Shown one piece after another: positions 4,963 through 5,621 of a stretch of 5,621 bases of DNA. The DNA is from Bacillota bacterium (GTDB lineage Bacteria > Bacillota > Clostridia > Lachnospirales > Lachnospiraceae): contig JAEZUR010000021.1 in assembly GCA_023420935.1 (NCBI GenBank), positions 1 through 5,621 of the forward strand, given 5' to 3'. Position numbers and translations under genes: made by a program. The stretch's first letter is position 1. Each line of letters begins with the position of its first letter. The notes under the pieces are model-generated. The model was not told the DNA's origin. It worked only from the letters and a program-made list of their open reading frames with translations, and ran no database searches.

Positions 4963-5621
4963 ATGACAAAACAGATTCAATTGAAGAAATTAGAAACCGA
5001 TGTGTTAATTATTGGTGGGGGTACGGCTGGGTGTTATGCAGCGTTAACCATCAGGGAACATTCCGATGCTTCCGTGTTGATCGTTGAGAAAGCTAACATT
5101 AAGAGAAGTGGTTGTCTAGCCGCAGGGGTGAATGCAATAAATGCCTATATTGTAAAAGGTAGAACACCAGAGGATTATGTGGACTATGCGAAAAAAGATG
5201 CAGACAATATTGTCAGAGAAGACTTATTGCTTACAATGTCACAGGGATTAAATCGAGTGACTAAGAAATTAGAAGACTTAGGATTAGTAATATTAAAAGA
5301 TGAAAATGGCGAGTATGTTGCCAGAGGGAATCGAAATATTAAAATTAATGGGGAAAATATTAAACCGATTTTAGCAAATGCAGTAAAGGCTTTAACAGAT
5401 GTAACTGTGCTTAATCAGGTGAATGTAATAGATTATATTGTAAAAGATAACCGTATTTATGGAGCTTTCGCGGTAGGAGTAGAAGACGAGATCTTATATG
5501 AGATTAAGGCCAAGAAAGTAATCTGTGCTACTGGTGGTGCAGCCGGATTATATAAGCCTAATAATTCAGGGTTCTCACGTCACAAAATGTGGTACCCACC
5601 ATTTAACACAGGTGCTGGATT
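4963..5621 (+). CDS. aprA: Adenylylsulfate reductase alpha subunit-like flavoprotein, 3'-partial
   Basis: The first 219 residues are present and the reading frame is open to the window edge. The protein is an FAD-dependent member of the fumarate reductase/APS reductase flavoprotein family. The dinucleotide-binding fold is clear: VLIIGGGTAG (14-23) with GxGxxG, followed by VLIVEKA (38-44) with Glu42 as the ribose-binding acid. KRSGCLAAGVNAIN (47-60) matches the IKRSG..A.G..AIN block of AprA rather than fumarate reductase. ICATGGAAGLY (187-197) and a later MWYPPFNTGAG stretch (209-219) also fit AprA. The likely reaction is reduction of APS to sulfite and AMP, with electrons from an iron-sulfur partner not seen here. 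AGGAGG (4951-4956) six bases before the ATG fixes the start. Its position after a sulfate importer favours assimilatory sulfate reduction. A related succinate/fumarate-type oxidoreductase remains possible. Confidence 0.82.
   Translation, partial: MTKQIQLKKLETDVLIIGGGTAGCYAALTIREHSDASVLIVEKANIKRSGCLAAGVNAINAYIVKGRTPEDYVDYAKKDADNIVREDLLLTMSQGLNRVTKKLEDLGLVILKDENGEYVARGNRNIKINGENIKPILANAVKALTDVTVLNQVNVIDYIVKDNRIYGAFAVGVEDEILYEIKAKKVICATGGAAGLYKPNNSGFSRHKMWYPPFNTGAG

Overview
The window looks like a Firmicutes chromosome, most likely a clostridium of the Lachnospiraceae type. This is inferred from low GC, strong AGGAGG-type ribosome binding sites, an SPII lipoprotein binding protein and clostridial-looking proteins; no rRNA or marker gene confirms it. 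All genes are on the + strand.

Layout. (1) Positions 1-506 hold the 3' part of a small gene whose product resembles the Imm11 (DUF1629) immunity family. It is closed by a strong intrinsic terminator at 541-579. (2) A near-consensus sigma-A promoter (632-660) starts a sulfate uptake operon: sbp (736-1767, sulfate-binding lipoprotein), cysT (1875-2726) and cysW (2736-3587, permeases), and cysA (3587-4648, ATPase). A hairpin without a U-run lies in the 107-nt sbp-cysT gap, while cysT-cysW-cysA are tightly packed and cysW/cysA overlap by one base. (3) From 4637 to 4936 there is a 300-bp nested inverted-repeat element with no coding capacity. (4) At 4963 a flavoprotein gene resembling the alpha subunit of adenylylsulfate (APS) reductase begins behind an AGGAGG site and runs off the end of the window.

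Together the genes describe assimilatory sulfate use. Sbp captures sulfate outside the membrane, CysT/CysW form the channel, CysA powers it, and the AprA-like protein would reduce APS to sulfite. ATP sulfurylase genes and an iron-sulfur partner of AprA would be expected just downstream, but they are not visible here.

The most unusual feature is the 4637-4936 element. It has an 11-bp outer arm, a perfect 26-bp arm and a further 26-position arm with one mismatch, separated by compact near-symmetric internal loops. These enclose a GC-richer head with several small hairpins, one of which reads as an intrinsic terminator on the - strand. It could be a MITE-like foldback element or a large structured RNA. 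I do not recognise it as a known family.
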